DNA from: Candidatus Coliplasma caballi
GTDB lineage: Bacteria; Bacillota; Clostridia; Oscillospirales; CAG-382
Length of the DNA: 6,069 bases
Assembly: GCA_018065365.1 (NCBI GenBank)
Contig: JAGHTH010000027.1
Coordinates: forward strand, 1-6,069
Direction: 5' to 3'
The notes below the pieces were generated by a model. That model was not told where the DNA came from. It did no database searches and saw only the letters and a program-made list of their open reading frames with translations. Numbering within the stretch: the first letter of the stretch is position 1; each line of letters begins with the position of its first letter. Of the stretch, positions 5,457 through 6,069 are shown piece after piece. The position numbers and the translations under genes are program-made.

Positions 5457-6069
5457 CGCGGAATCACTCTGCCGTTCTTCCGCCTGCGGCTCCGGCTCGG
5501 CATCCGCGACCGGCGAACAGAACTTTGCTTTTTCGATCGGCTCGCTTCCGACCGGGAGCGGCTCCTCTTTCTCGGATTCCGGGGAGGGAAGATTCGCGAT
5601 GCGGATGATGATGTGGAGCGCGACCGCGATCAAAAGAATGGAACAGATCGCGTTGACCGTCGAAACCTCTCCGCCGAGGTATTTCACAAGATTAAATACG
5701 TTGTAGATCGTCCCGGTAATGACGGCGCCCGCTCCGAACAGCAACAGCAGGAAGATATTTCCGCTCTGCGCCAGCACTTTGCTTTCCGTCATAAAGAACA
5801 GCATCATAAAGAGCAGCGAGAAAATCAGATACCCGCGGGATTCCGTCAGCGGATGGGTGCTGTTGTTGATGAATTCGTTGAGCGTTTTCAACGCGAAGAA
5901 CAACACCGGCGCAAACGAAAGCGCAAGGCGCAGACCTCCGTGTTCCCGAAAATTCAGCCAGGAAGCCGAAAGCAGAAAATAGATCGCCGATATCGCCGCA
6001 AACAGCTTGACGAAAGCGGAAACCACGGCGTTGGTGTCTTCGGCGTAATAGAAAAGCTCGGTCCGGAAA
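5451..6069 (-). CDS. Unrecognised multi-spanning membrane protein (5' end outside window)
   Basis: The frame is open from the right edge (first full codon 6068-6066) to a TAG at 5453-5451, giving 205 residues. A GTG at 6026 could be read as a start, but no ribosome binding site precedes it and the frame continues upstream (RTELFYYAEDTN), so I treat the gene as 5'-truncated. Five hydrophobic segments are visible at about residues 16-38, 46-64, 80-93, 104-125 and 139-158. A hydrophilic tail of about 45 residues rich in Glu, Pro and Ser follows, probably cytoplasmic or exposed. I do not recognise the family and see no catalytic motif. It ends 53 bases before spoIID on the same strand, so it may be read through into the sporulation genes, although spoIID has its own promoter candidate. 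In Bacillus the gene at this position is murAA, which this is not. Confidence 0.85.
   Translation of the reverse strand, partial: FRTELFYYAEDTNAVVSAFVKLFAAISAIYFLLSASWLNFREHGGLRLALSFAPVLFFALKTLNEFINNSTHPLTESRGYLIFSLLFMMLFFMTESKVLAQSGNIFLLLLFGAGAVITGTIYNVFNLVKYLGGEVSTVNAICSILLIAVALHIIIRIANLPSPESEKEEPLPVGSEPIEKAKFCSPVADAEPEPQAEERQSDSAE

Noticed and set aside
5125..5706. A plus-strand open frame spanning spoIID and the membrane-protein gene
   Set aside because: It crosses two genes with good frames and a promoter candidate on the other strand and has no recognisable domain.

Overview
The window looks like chromosomal DNA of a spore-forming (or formerly spore-forming) low-GC-lineage Gram-positive, most likely an uncultured Clostridia gut-type bacterium of moderate GC. 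The grounds are lipoproteins with Ser/Glu/Pro/Ala linkers, strong GGAGG-type ribosome binding sites, compact intrinsic terminators, extended -10 promoters, and a SpoIID-SpoIIQ-like gene pair. No genus can be named from the sequence alone.

Left part (1-1466, + strand): the 3' part of one lipoprotein-like gene and a complete lipoprotein gene, 31 bases apart and probably co-transcribed, end at a strong terminator. Each protein is a low-complexity acidic stalk followed by a single F5/8 type C (discoidin / CBM32-like) beta-sandwich, with no catalytic domain. They look like surface-anchored binding proteins of a tandem paralogue family that continues beyond the left edge.

Middle part (about 1507-3766, + strand): two single-gene transcription units, each with its own extended -10 promoter and its own terminator. 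The first encodes a LysR-type regulator and the second a Gfo/Idh/MocA-family NAD(P)-dependent oxidoreductase. Adjacency suggests, but does not prove, that the regulator acts on sugar or polyol metabolism through the oxidoreductase.

Right part (3787-6069, - strand, converging on the middle part at a bidirectional terminator): in transcription order, an unrecognised five-helix membrane protein (cut by the right edge), a SpoIID-family protein, and a membrane-anchored M23/LytM protein that matches SpoIIQ in architecture and position. In Bacillus subtilis spoIID and spoIIQ are also neighbours, and their products act in engulfment of the forespore. A good SigE-type promoter match lies just before spoIID. 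Both sporulation genes are abnormal. The SpoIID homologue has lost the expected catalytic Glu and other signature residues. The SpoIIQ gene carries a one-base frameshift, exactly at a small hairpin, that removes the HxH zinc-ligand motif. This is the most interesting part of the window: a decaying or repurposed engulfment module, or a sequencing artefact in the second gene that reads can settle. There is no gene-free stretch longer than 300 bases, and no RNA gene, CRISPR array or mobile element was seen.
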